From Cryptomeria japonica (taxonomy: Eukaryota; Streptophyta; Pinopsida; Cupressales; Cupressaceae): 64,000 nucleotides of DNA. The notes under the pieces were generated by a model. The model did no database searches, was not told where the DNA came from, and saw only the letters and a list, made by a program, of their open reading frames with translations. The stretch covers positions 269,540,505 to 269,604,504 of the forward strand of contig NC_081415.1 in the NCBI RefSeq assembly GCF_030272615.1. The letters run 5' to 3'. The first letter of the stretch is position 1. Each line of letters starts with the position of its first letter. This document shows, one piece after another, positions 35,156 through 45,178 of the stretch. A program made the position numbers and the translations under genes.

Positions 35156-36592
35156 TGATGCCCTCCTAAATGGCACAATTGTTAGTTTATGATCAAACAA
35201 CACAAAACACACAAAGTATTAGCGTTAGTCAATCAAAAACTAAAACATATGAAGGCATTCCAAGAGAGACACTAAAAACATGCTAATGAATCTAACTAAA
35301 GAAGTAAGACAATGAGATATCTCCAACTATCTCTCAACATGATATTAGTTCTTTCTCCCTTGTTCCTCTCCTCTCCAAGTTCCAAAATAGTGTAGCTCTC
35401 AGCAGCTTTTTGCACTATGGATGCTTATGGAGGATTGAGATTGTAGTATAGCTCCAAACATGAAATGAAAAGCTAATACTAATGCTAAAATGATGTATTT
35501 TAACCAAAAAGACAAGATTTAGTTATGCTATGCTAAATGCTCTCTAAAATGGCTATAGTCTAAATGCATACAAGTTTTCAAGATCTGGATTATGAAGGAA
35601 TGGGCTCTATTTATAGGAAAAATGGAGCAATGGATGGCCAGGATTGAAGGGTTTAATCAAGGGTCAAGCTTGAAAGTTGGGGATCCATGTGCACAATTGG
35701 CACCAATAAAATAGTGACAAGTGTCAACACAGGATTGGGTTGAGAGAAGAGGTTGGAGGCATTAAAGGCCTGAGAAGACCTCATGGTTATCTAAAGGCTA
35801 AGGGTCAAGTCTAAGTTAGGATTACCCACTGGATTAGGAGTTAATCCAAGGATAAACCTTTGTGCAAATGATTAAGAGATAATCATGGTCAAAGCATTAA
35901 TGACCTGATGAGACCCTTGGGTTGGGTAGAGGTTGAGTCAAAACAAATGTTTTAACCATGTGGGAGGGTTTGAAATAACCATTAATGGTTATTGGAGACT
36001 TTGGGGATTAAGTGGTTGAAGGTTGGAAGCCTTCAATGGTTTTCAAAGACTTTGGGGTTTTTGGTGGTTGAAGGTTGAAAACCTTCAATGGTTATCCAAG
36101 ACTTTGGGCCATTTGAGAAGTGACTCCTTTTTGCTTATGAATGTGACAATAATTAGGGGATGGATTAGGCTAATTAGGAAGGGGTTAGAAGAATCTAGAA
36201 GGGGATTAGATTTTGCAAGTGGATTTGGTGGGTGAGGGAAAATAGGATTTTATTTAAAATAAAAATTCATTTATTTCAAAATGTGTGCAAGTTGCATTTG
36301 TAGGAAAATGCAAGTGGGGTGGGGATAATGATTTAAATAAATGTTTTATTTAATTTATTTAAAAGAGGAAAAGGGGATTTAATTAAATAAATAGATTTTA
36401 TTTATTTAATTGATTTGTAATTTGATTTAATGAATTAATTAAAATAAATTGAATAATTTATTTAATTAATAGAAGAATGTTTGGGGATGAATTAATTAAA
36501 TATTTATTTAATTAACTGATGGCTAGTGGATTTTTAATCAAATAAATACGAAATATTCATTTAATTAAGATGGACAGATTTGTGTGACTACA
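35156..36592 (-). repeat. 5' LTR of the Tat element (1,437 bp)
   Basis: Same length and termini as the left LTR, with about nine substitutions by eye (all transitions) and no indel. It drives gag-pol from its TATA box at 35,608-35,615. The outer half is AT-rich (aaataaatagatttt-type words at 36,260-36,560). Confidence 0.95.
35608..35615 (-). promoter_or_regulatory. TATA box of the 5' LTR
   Basis: On the minus strand CCTATAAATAGAGCC gives a strong plant TATA box about 450 bp from the inner LTR edge. It predicts a transcription start near 35,580 and an R-U5 part of roughly 420 bp. Confidence 0.75.
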
Positions 36593-36597
36593 GTTAG
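36593..36597. repeat. Target-site duplication, right copy (GTTAG)
   Basis: Identical to 17,904-17,908; the flanks join to match the uninterrupted paralogue near 45,297. Confidence 0.93.
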
Positions 36598-36689
36598 TAA
36601 TATTTTGTTTTATTAAATATATTAAGAAAGGAAAGAAGAGAGGATATTTCTTTTCAGTCCATTGAAAAGAGATAATCTGCTTTCAGAAT

Positions 36690-37389
36690 TGTTGAGAAAC
36701 ATGTGTCTCAACCTTGCAGTCTTTTTCTGGAAAATTCCAGAATTTGTTTGAGGTAGTTTTCCACATGTTTATGCATTGGAAAATGGTTAGTGAGTTGTTA
36801 AAAATGAGTCTTGTCCATAGTAGAATATAGGTGGGCCATTTTTAGAGCCTTAATGACTCATTTTGTGACTTTTAAGAGGGTCTAAGCTAGGGGACAAAAT
36901 TATGGACGGGATTACTATTTTAACCTGGTTGTTTTTCCATTTTGGAAATGTAAATGTCAAAAATGGGCACCATGTGGCATGGTGGTTAAGCCCATGGTTT
37001 TGTAAAATCACAAGTGGTTTCCAGGTTGTAAAATCACTATAAAAGGAGAGCTTGGGGAGGAGTTTGATAATTGAGTTTTTTGCAAGACTGGATGCTAGAA
37101 GGAGTCTCTCTGAATTCGAGTTGTGGTGATGCACTCCTGTAAGAACTTGCATTGCAAGTGTATTGTAATCAGCTTGATTTGATAATACATTGTGCGAGTT
37201 TTGGAGGGTGGAGTTTTTCTCCCAGAAGGGTTTCCCCACGGTAATCACTGTGTTATGTGTTCATTGCTATTTTGTTTATGCTTTATTGTGCATTTCTTGA
37301 TATCTTAGTAATATTTAAGTTGAAAGTTGCATAACCGTCCTCTCAAGATTAGCGTAGAAAGCGTTTCTGCACACCTTTGCTTCCTTACA
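36690..37389 (+). mobile_element. Solo LTR of a copia element in the JAZ pseudogene intron
   Basis: 700 bp starting TGTTGAGAAAC and ending CTTCCTTACA. It is absent from copy B, where the flanks are contiguous (near 45,394-45,402). Flanking pentamers are agaat and aaaat, a target duplication with one change. A TATA box (CTATAAAAGG) lies at 37,037-37,046, and copia-type words (cagaagggtttccccacgg, about 37,216-37,241) follow. No internal region remains, as after LTR-LTR recombination. The Tat element lies only 93 bp to its left. Confidence 0.85.
37038..37045 (+). promoter_or_regulatory. TATA box of the solo LTR
   Basis: TATAAAAG in cactataaaaggagag, about 350 bp before the LTR end, the expected position for a copia promoter. 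It points plus-strand, opposite to the JAZ pseudogene. Confidence 0.6.
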
Positions 37390-38566
37390 AAAATTTTGTC
37401 AGAAAAATTTGGTGTGATTTACCAGGCTTTTGTGTGATACAGGGTTGGCTCTGATCGGTGTGGTCCACTGAAGACATTTTTCCTGCACATGTAGTGGTGA
37501 GAATTTGATGGGTAAATGAGGATGTGGAACTACTTTCTCTGTTAGCCATCACCATTATGGCTTATGCCTGCATCCATTCAAGTAATATATATGAATTCCC
37601 ATATATACAGTCTTTATGTAATGTTTGATTGGAAATCAACTGCATAGCCCATCTTCATATGAGCTCTAATTAATGCTGTCACTCAATTTCTGTGGAAGAA
37701 AAAAATGAATTTTTTTGAAGTTTATGGATGGGTTTACCAGGTCTGGAGACACTTCATAAACATTGACTGTTCCAGCATAGAAAATCGTGGGTTGGCTGTA
37801 CTGCTGTTGGTACTGGTTGTCTTGTGTTGAAGGAGACCTGCTAATCCATCAAAACAAGGAATGTATTGGAAATTGAATCTAACAATTAATTAATTCATCA
37901 AAAAAAAGCAAGATGTGGAGGGAAAACTTTTGTTTTGCAGAAGATCTTGGTGTGTGAGTTGAGTTTCAGATATTCAAACTCTTTCTTGGATATGAGGGTG
38001 ATTTGGGCATGAGATTTTGTTGGGTATATTTGGATACAAAATAGATCTCATCATTGAGTTTCTCTAGTCAATGTTTATGGTTACATTCAAATATATAGGT
38101 AGGGGATTAGGAGATCAGATGATAGAACACTCCAACAACAGATAGAAAGTGTATCTGAATAATTGGGTTGTCCATGGTTGTTTGTATAATTGAAAAGAAT
38201 CTATAAGATGATGGATTCCTTGTCTCACAAAATCAGAATCAGAGATTGCAATATGTAAGATGGTTATTGTTAGGATAAATTAATTTTAGATTGGTTGGTA
38301 TAAAACATTGTCAAGAATCATAAATATTTTGAACTAACTGTTATGTAATATAGGCTGTAAATTAATTATATATTTTATCATGGATAGATTGACCAAGATA
38401 TTCTCTCTGTTATGCTGTTTTTCTTTTCTAAAGATTTGCAAACAATTTTAAAAAACAACATTTGCCGGTTAAAACAACAAATTATTCAATCTAATCATCA
38501 TAAACCACCTCCCACTCTAGGGTCCTGTGGATATAAACAACTAAAAAAGAATCTAGGACTAGTAAA

Positions 38567-38870
38567 TCAGATTCCTAAGAGGAGGAGGAGATTGAAACTG
38601 AATTCTGATGGAGTTACTTGTAGGAATCCAACAATTTTTGGACATGCATTTATCATAAAACATTGGGAAATAATGTTTGTCCCAATGTTTGTGTAGAAAA
38701 TAATGAGGCTGAGACTACTTCTTAGAGTCCATGCCTGTGGAAAAAATTGATTTAAAATAATAGTAATTGAAGAGGATTCCATGAATATAATTAATTTAGT
38801 CAAGAATAGGGTCTCTAAGAGCTTGAATTTATCAAGAAATCAGGAAGGTAGTAAGGCAGAAACTTGAAAC
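38567..38870 (+). pseudogene. RNase H relic of a LINE-type element, copy A
   Basis: Plus-strand reading gives LKLNSDGVTCRNP, then an NNEAE word, then EEDSMNIINLVKNRVSKSLN, with stops between. This order (FDG near the start, NNEAE, ExDS) matches the RNase H domain found in plant non-LTR elements and related genes. It lies in the first JAZ intron; the paralogous piece at 47,155-47,345 shows it predates the duplication. Confidence 0.5.
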
Positions 38871-41340
38871 AATGTTCATACTTCATCAGTCATTGTTGAA
38901 GGTGTGGAAGATAGAGGCCACAATCACAGTACTGCAGCATTCATGCAAATTGATATAATATAAAATTAATAAATAAACATTGCAGAGAAAATTTCAAGAG
39001 CATTATTATTCTTTTTATCTATTTTTCCATATTATAAAAATTTCATATATATAGAGATCTTGATGAGATTTTGCTTCTAGAACAAATTACTCATAATTAG
39101 AAATTTCTTGCATACACAAGTACTTCTACTTGATCACAATTAGCTGATGGGTGAACTTACCATTTATTCCAACAATTGTTTTACGAGGAGAACACGTTTG
39201 AAGACTCTCTCATAAGTTGTGCAATTGATCATCTAGAAGCTTTCATATAGATAGTGATTCTGTAAATGGATGTGATGGACTAGGCAAAGAATCTCTTCTC
39301 TAAACATTTCGACAGTGATAAATTAACATTAATCAGTATTATTTCATGGTTGCTCTTTGTTGAGTGAATTTATTGTCTCAATCTTTTGTTTTTTGAGAAA
39401 GATCTGGATCTTTTCAAAAATCCATTTACTTATTAAATACATTAATTAGCATTACCAACATCAAGAACAAGTTTACCCAGCTGATTGGACTAAAATAATA
39501 AACATGTGATGGGGTTTGCACTTTTGCAGGATTCTAATGTAAGGAGATTATCATGATTCAGGCAGAAATTAGGATCTTCAGGTGAAAAGCACAACTGTTT
39601 AGAGTGGCTGTAATTGACTGTAAAAATTATATTCAAACTAGCAAAATGCTGCCAAAAACCAGCAAAACTGACCACAGTTTAAGGAATGATATTTTGCAGC
39701 ACAAACATAATGACTTAAGACCCACATCACCAAAAAAACACCTTGAGCAATCTTTAATCAATGTGGAATCGATAACAAAAATTATCTCAAAAAAAGTTGA
39801 AATAGTAATACCTGAATACAGGAGAAATACTTTCCCAAATAGGAGAATGGAAACCAGGAAATGGGTTTTGGGGCACTGGTCTGTGTTTCGAGGAGCACAG
39901 AACAAAACCAGATCCAGATTACCCACTTCCCTTTCCCTTTTCAACCTCAACATAATGTGCTTCTTCTTTCTCCTGATTCCCTCATGTCTTCTGTTTTTTT
40001 CATCATTTCACAGGCCAATCTCCGTTTCAGAATGTTTTTTTTTCACTAACATTGAGTTTTGGTCAAAAGTGTCTATCTAATAAAAATATATTTTTTGTAG
40101 TAGATTTTGGAATAAGATCATGTGTGAGTTTTTAGATCAACCTTTCGGATGATAGATCAGAGAATGTGATTGATCCGAAACGTTGATCAAACTTGCATAC
40201 GATTTTATCCAAAAATCTACTACAAAAACTTTCATAAATTGTAAAAATCTTATATCTCTAAAAATATATTTTATTCTACAATAAATTTTTCACAATTATA
40301 TGTTTTTAATAGAAATGTGTTAAAATAAATAGTTCATATATCAAATATGCTTTACTTTTCCAGATTAATGAAGACAATATGGAGCCGTCATGCTGGGGTG
40401 GATCAACACAACACTCCAGTGCTGGCTTCAAGCATTGTCGACATGAGAAAGGATGAGAACATGCACGGCCTGCATAATCTTGTGTTTAAAAATGAGTTTT
40501 AAGCATGTGGGAAATGGGAAAATAAGATGGCTGAACTAACTAGTCTATCAGACATGTTTCAAGGCAAAAATTATCAAATGGGTTTTTACTTCAATTCAAT
40601 AAAAGAGAGAGAGATAGAGATTGTTACGTGAAAACTACTTTGTTGGACGTCATGAAAGGTGAATTTGTTATGTTGCAGGAGCAAAATGCCCAGGAAGAAA
40701 TTCCCTCCCCATGGAACTAAAACTTATTTTTATTTCACGTGTGATTTATTCATTGTGACTCATTTAGTTCTTTATCTTGAGCGAAAAAAATTCCGTACGT
40801 TTGACAAAAAGAACCAGAGCTTGCAGGTCAAAAGAAAAATATTATGATTAGAATTGTTTAAAGTTGAGTAGAACTTTTCTTATACCGTTATTTTCGACAT
40901 ATAAAATATATTTTATGATGCAAATGTTGTACAATGTATTGATGCTCTTTTTAGTCTAAATCTCTCTTAATTATGATTATCATACTTGTGAAATAAAAAT
41001 TCATTTACTTACGTACGTGAAAAATATGCAAATTTAGTATAATGTATTGATGGCCTTTTGAATTTGAATATCTTTAAATGATTATGGGCATCATTCTAGT
41101 CTAGATTAGTTGTTTCTTTCAAAAGTTAATATGAATAATAAGTTAGTTGTCTACTTGTGTGAAAGGGTTAAAGAATAGTAGATAGATTCTTTCTATTTAT
41201 TTTAAAAATGTAAAATTTAATAGTATAATATATTTATAAGAAAAAATATAAAGTATATGTTTATGTATTGTTTAAGTTGAGTAAATTTTTATTTTTAAAA
41301 TATTTATTAAGAATATATATTCACACAAAATAGGTAGTTT

Positions 41341-43180
41341 TCAAGTTATATATGAATCGAGTAAAGATTATATATGTAAGAAATCATTAGTTGGAATGAG
41401 TCTAATAAAAGATCTTAGTTCAACAATGATGTGCTAAAAAATGGTTTGGCTACTAAAACCATAAGAATGGGCGACATGTCAATATGTAACAATGTTAATA
41501 AGATCTTCATGGTCACAAGCTATCAATTGACAAAACCAAGCAAACAATCATTGCTCAACTAGATTGCACCCATTCATTTGGTAAATCTATCAAAGACTTT
41601 GGTAAACCGTGATACTCTAGATCTCCACTCCCTATGAGTGTTTCATCCTTGGTTGCTTCTCAATTAGGAGGAAAGAATTTACTCAACCCTCTCTAAGAAG
41701 TAGAGGAAGGAGAATGTGTTCCTAAGAATCAACAAATAGAGTTTGGATCATTCTCTCCTAAAGAATTAGAATCAATTTAGGGGTATATGCGCCAATCTGT
41801 GACATAGAAAGGGGGTCTTAAGATGCCACATTTTTTATGAAATCAACAAAGTCTCAACTTCAACAAGAAATTGAAGATACTTATGCTCAAAGTTTGAAGA
41901 TGCAGCATGAACAAGAGTTGTAGTGCTCTAAATCTACTTTTTAAACTAATATTTAAAAAAAAATGGTGGAGATTGAGGGTTTCAAAAAGGGGGGCCACAC
42001 AAAGTGGTCCTCTTTTTATCAAAAACACATAACATAGTGTTTGTTTTGCCCCCCCTAAAATGTTAACTTTGTTTTAGAATTTCAAAAACTAGTCTAGTGA
42101 GAAATTAGCTAACACAATGCAGTTTATGTCTAATTTTTGAAATATGTCTATGATGTTTTAGTAATGTTTATTTGATGAACGAGTTAAAAAGTATACCCAA
42201 AATACCATGTGTTGGTTTTCAAGAAAATGAACACACTAATAAAATAAATTAAAGATGAAAACCTTAACATAATCAAAATGTGAAAAAAATTATATGGTTA
42301 GATAGCTAAGAGAGAGATTAACATCATTGTGGTATTTTTTGAATTTGTATTAAAATACACGCAAACCTAATTAATAGCACAACAAAAAATGTGTTAATTT
42401 TTTTACCTTTTCTAAATAACATGTCTATGGATGTCCAAGGGAGGGTTGGAATTTCCTAATGCATTAATGTGGAAAGCACCAAATGCATTTGTAATTTTTG
42501 AATTTTCATTTGTTGCCAAATGTAAAAATGCATTTACCTTTGGTGAGCACCAAATTTGGTGCTAACCGAATATAAATGCATTTTTAGAATATAATTCACA
42601 TTTCAATATATATTTCTTCTTTCTTATACTTTAAGTTATACTTCATGTATATATTGGTAGTATGTTTGAGAGTGGTTTTAGATCTCTAAGAATTGTTATG
42701 TATATTCTAGATTATGGAGAATCTTATACTTCGTGAAATCTCAAAAATCAATAGCCTTCTATCAACATTCTCTTGCTCTCTCTTTCTCATTCTCTTTATC
42801 CCCCTAAACTCTAGACCTATCTCTCCCTCTCTCTTATTTTGTCTACTTTCTACCTCTATCTTACTGCCTTCTCTCTCCCCTTATTGCATTAAGTTCAAAT
42901 ATGATGTTGCTAAGGTTTATATTGCTTGGCACCAACTGCTTAATAATATCTTGGGAAAGATTGTCCATTTGATGTAGAATAGTTGTGCACATCCTTAAGC
43001 TATTTCTAGGAAAATATGTGTTACAACAACAAAAGGTTTCATGATTCTTAGATGATATATGTTCTCAATGTGGCTGTTCTATATTTTAAGAGTAAGAAAA
43101 GTTTCAACAAACTTTTGGGTCTACATTTTGTTACCAAGAGATTTATAATGGACAATTTTTAAAATATATATATAGAGTTA
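41341..43180. other. Spacer between the duplicated units; no gene recognised
   Basis: AT-rich DNA without a recognisable protein. The open frame at 42,714-42,977 is a leucine/serine-rich run from a CT-rich stretch (42,770-42,880) and shows no motif. Around 41,985-42,060 there are short G- and C-runs. Confidence 0.4.
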
Positions 43181-43990
43181 CTACCATATACATTTTATAC
43201 ATATAAATTCATTATATTGATAAAAAATTAAGTCTTTAATTTATCTGCGTCTTCTCTATAGCTAATGAATATCCTTTGAAAAATTCTCATGTTAATATAA
43301 TAGTAAATTGAAAATTAATAGTATAGTTGTTGGTGAATGCCACATTCAATATATTATTATATGACACATAAAATTCTTTTACTTTGAAATTTTTTGTCAA
43401 ATTAATATAATAATAATGAAAATGGATTACAAGTAATGAGGAAGGCTACTTTCAAAATAATTTTTAAAATTGTCTTGGATGCATCAAATTATTTAAAAGA
43501 CTTGATTGAACTTCTTTTACTTTGAATAATTTTTCTCACTTTAATATAATAAGTTTGAAAATTGATTATTACCATATACATTCTATACATAAAAATTCAT
43601 TATGTTGATAAAAAATGAAGTCTTTAATTTATTTACATCTTCTCTATAACTAATGATTATCCTTTGAAGAATTCTCATGTTAATATAATAGTAAATTGAA
43701 AAATGATAGTATAGTTGTTCCTGAATGCTACATTCAATATATTTATTAAAATTATATGACACATAAAATTATTTAAAAGAAAATTCTTTTACTTTGAAGA
43801 TTTTTTGTCAAATTAATATAATAATAATGAAAATGGATTACAAGTAATGATGAAGGCTACATTCAAAATAATTTTTAAATTGTCATGACACATCATATTA
43901 TTTAAAAGACTTGATTGAATTTCTTGTACTTTGAATAATTTTTCTCACTTCAATATAATAAGTTTGAAAATTGATTATAGCTAATAAAGA
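43181..43990. repeat. Local tandem duplication, about 390-400 bp unit
   Basis: The block from 43,181 (taccatatacatttta...) repeats from about 43,567 (taccatatacattcta...), with matching internal landmarks: ctcatgttaatataatag (43,287 and 43,672) and ggattacaagtaatga (43,424 and 43,835). A single related copy exists at 16,965-17,220, at the edge of duplication copy A. Confidence 0.75.
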
Positions 43991-44077
43991 ATGCTACAAT
44001 CAAAATAAAAATTATAATAATACATAAAATATTTTTTAAAAAATCCAATTTCTTCTACTTTAGAGAATTATTTCTTA

Positions 44078-44455
44078 AAAAATCAATTGAAAATTAAAAC
44101 CCATCAAAGACCCCACCCTGTCTTAGGGATGAATCAGGACTTGAACTTGAGTGAGGAGACTACCATGCATTTAGAATGGGTAGCTCACTTGAACTAAACT
44201 CTCCCAACCAATAATTATTAAGATTATAATAAGACAAAATTATTTGAAACATAATTCAACTTTGTTTTAAAAATCAATTGAAAATTAAAACCCATCAAAA
44301 ACCCCACCCTGTCTTAGGGGTAAATTAGGACTTGAACTTGAGTGGGGAGACTACCATGCATTTAGAATGGGTAGCTAACTTGAACTAAACTCTCCCAACC
44401 AATAATTATTAAGATTATAATAAGATAGAATTATTTAAAACATAATTCAACTTTT
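44078..44455 (-). repeat. Tandem pair of a ~190-bp element with tRNA-like promoter boxes (SINE-like)
   Basis: Two copies, about 44,078-44,268 and 44,269-44,455, are highly similar. On the minus strand each contains a box-B-like GTTCAAGTCC (44,137-44,146 in copy 1) preceded by an A-box-like TAGTTCAAGTGAGC. The ~40-bp distance suits RNA polymerase III internal promoters. This suggests a tRNA-derived SINE, but no poly-A tail or target duplication could be fixed. Confidence 0.4.
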
Positions 44456-45178
44456 AAAAAAATATATATATACATACTTATGACCTTACTTTCTTACAAT
44501 ACATTCAGATATGCATTTTTCTAATCTACCAATTGTTTTGCAAATTATATTCATAGTTTTGACAAGTACTTTAGCTAAAGTTTGTGGCATGTGGAATGCA
44601 ACCAGCATTAAATAATCACTCATTGCTCTAACCCTAAAAGCATGAGTGCACTATTAAATAAATATCAAAGTAAGTTTTGGTCTAATTATATTATGAATTT
44701 ATACATGTTTTTTAATAAAATTTTATACTTAGCATTTGTACAATTGAATTTAAATAACATACTTTAAATTTTTATTTGTTTAGATGATTCATTTGAAATC
44801 ACACTAATTTCATTAATAGAATTCATTTATTAATGTAAGAGAGCCACCCAAACAAATCAAAGCTTAGAATATATTATATAAACCAAAATTATTTATACTT
44901 CTAAATAAGATGTTATGCTTTCTTAGAGAGTTGAAACTTAAACTGATCTTTTGTCAGCCATTATATATAATATGATCAGATTCACATATACCCATATGTC
45001 ACAACAAGAAATGCAAAATTGTACATTGCCAATTCGAAACTTGAAATGTTCAACAAAATTGAAGGAGTCCAGTAATCTTCTGTTAATGTACTTCACAATG
45101 ATCATACTCTCTAACATGAAGAAACTAGCGGCTGTTAAGGGTGATATTTTACAGAAGAAAGAGAGAGGGTTTAGTTGC

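Larger units (their letters stand above)
17909..36592 (-). mobile_element. Complete Ty3/gypsy Tat-lineage retrotransposon with antisense PMD gene
   Basis: An 18,684-bp element on the minus strand: 5' LTR (35,156-36,592), tRNA-Trp primer site, 20-bp-period AGCGCT array, 2.3-kb leader, gag (32,433-30,529), protease-RT-RNase H-second RNase H (30,519-26,434), integrase (26,437-25,148), then a convergent PMD gene (plus strand, 19,755-22,471), polypurine tract and 3' LTR (17,909-19,345). A degenerate first RNase H plus a second archaeal-type RNase H is the hallmark of the Tat lineage (Ogre, Retand and relatives), in which extra antisense ORFs before the 3' LTR are known. The LTRs differ at about nine of 1,437 positions by eye, all transitions, so insertion is recent. 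Gag has an in-frame TAA, gag and pol are separated by TAG, and integrase is in another frame, so this copy is probably not autonomous. It lies in the same orientation as the host JAZ pseudogene. Confidence 0.93.
17791..40006 (-). pseudogene. JAZ/TIFY pseudogene split by retrotransposons (copy A)
   Basis: Four exons correspond to the intact copy at 45,179-48,652: exon 1 about 39,812-40,006, TIFY exon 37,738-37,837, middle exon 37,423-37,567 and Jas exon 17,791-17,885. The last three have exactly the copy-B lengths (100, 145, 95 nt) and splice sites are kept. Breaks seen: a 13-nt gap after the exon-1 start region causes a frameshift; one repeat unit of exon 1 is missing; the middle exon has TAA as its second codon where copy B has GAA. 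The TIFY motif survives (PTIFYAG), but the Jas core has decayed to SLQRFLVKKNAK. An 18.7-kb Tat element lies 23 bp upstream of the Jas-exon acceptor and a 700-bp solo LTR sits further into the same intron. Loss of function is near certain; the order of lesions is unknown. Confidence 0.85.
16965..41340. repeat. Segmental duplication, copy A (interrupted)
   Basis: Sequence before the 18.7-kb element (16,965-17,908) and after it (36,598-41,340) matches, in the same order, 43,285-50,825. Shared landmarks include the catgtggaatg block (17,240 and 44,590), the Jas exon, TIFY exon, exon 1, the RNase H relic and the ataagatggctgaac block (40,521 and 50,097). Copy A additionally holds the Tat element and a solo LTR; copy B has about 1 kb extra near 49,010-50,040. 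Divergence is clearly visible, so the duplication is old. It makes two JAZ genes in direct tandem. Confidence 0.8.

Noticed and set aside
42714-42977. 87-codon plus-strand frame with a hydrophobic stretch
   Set aside because: It comes from a CT-rich low-complexity run; no signal-peptide or domain structure beyond that.
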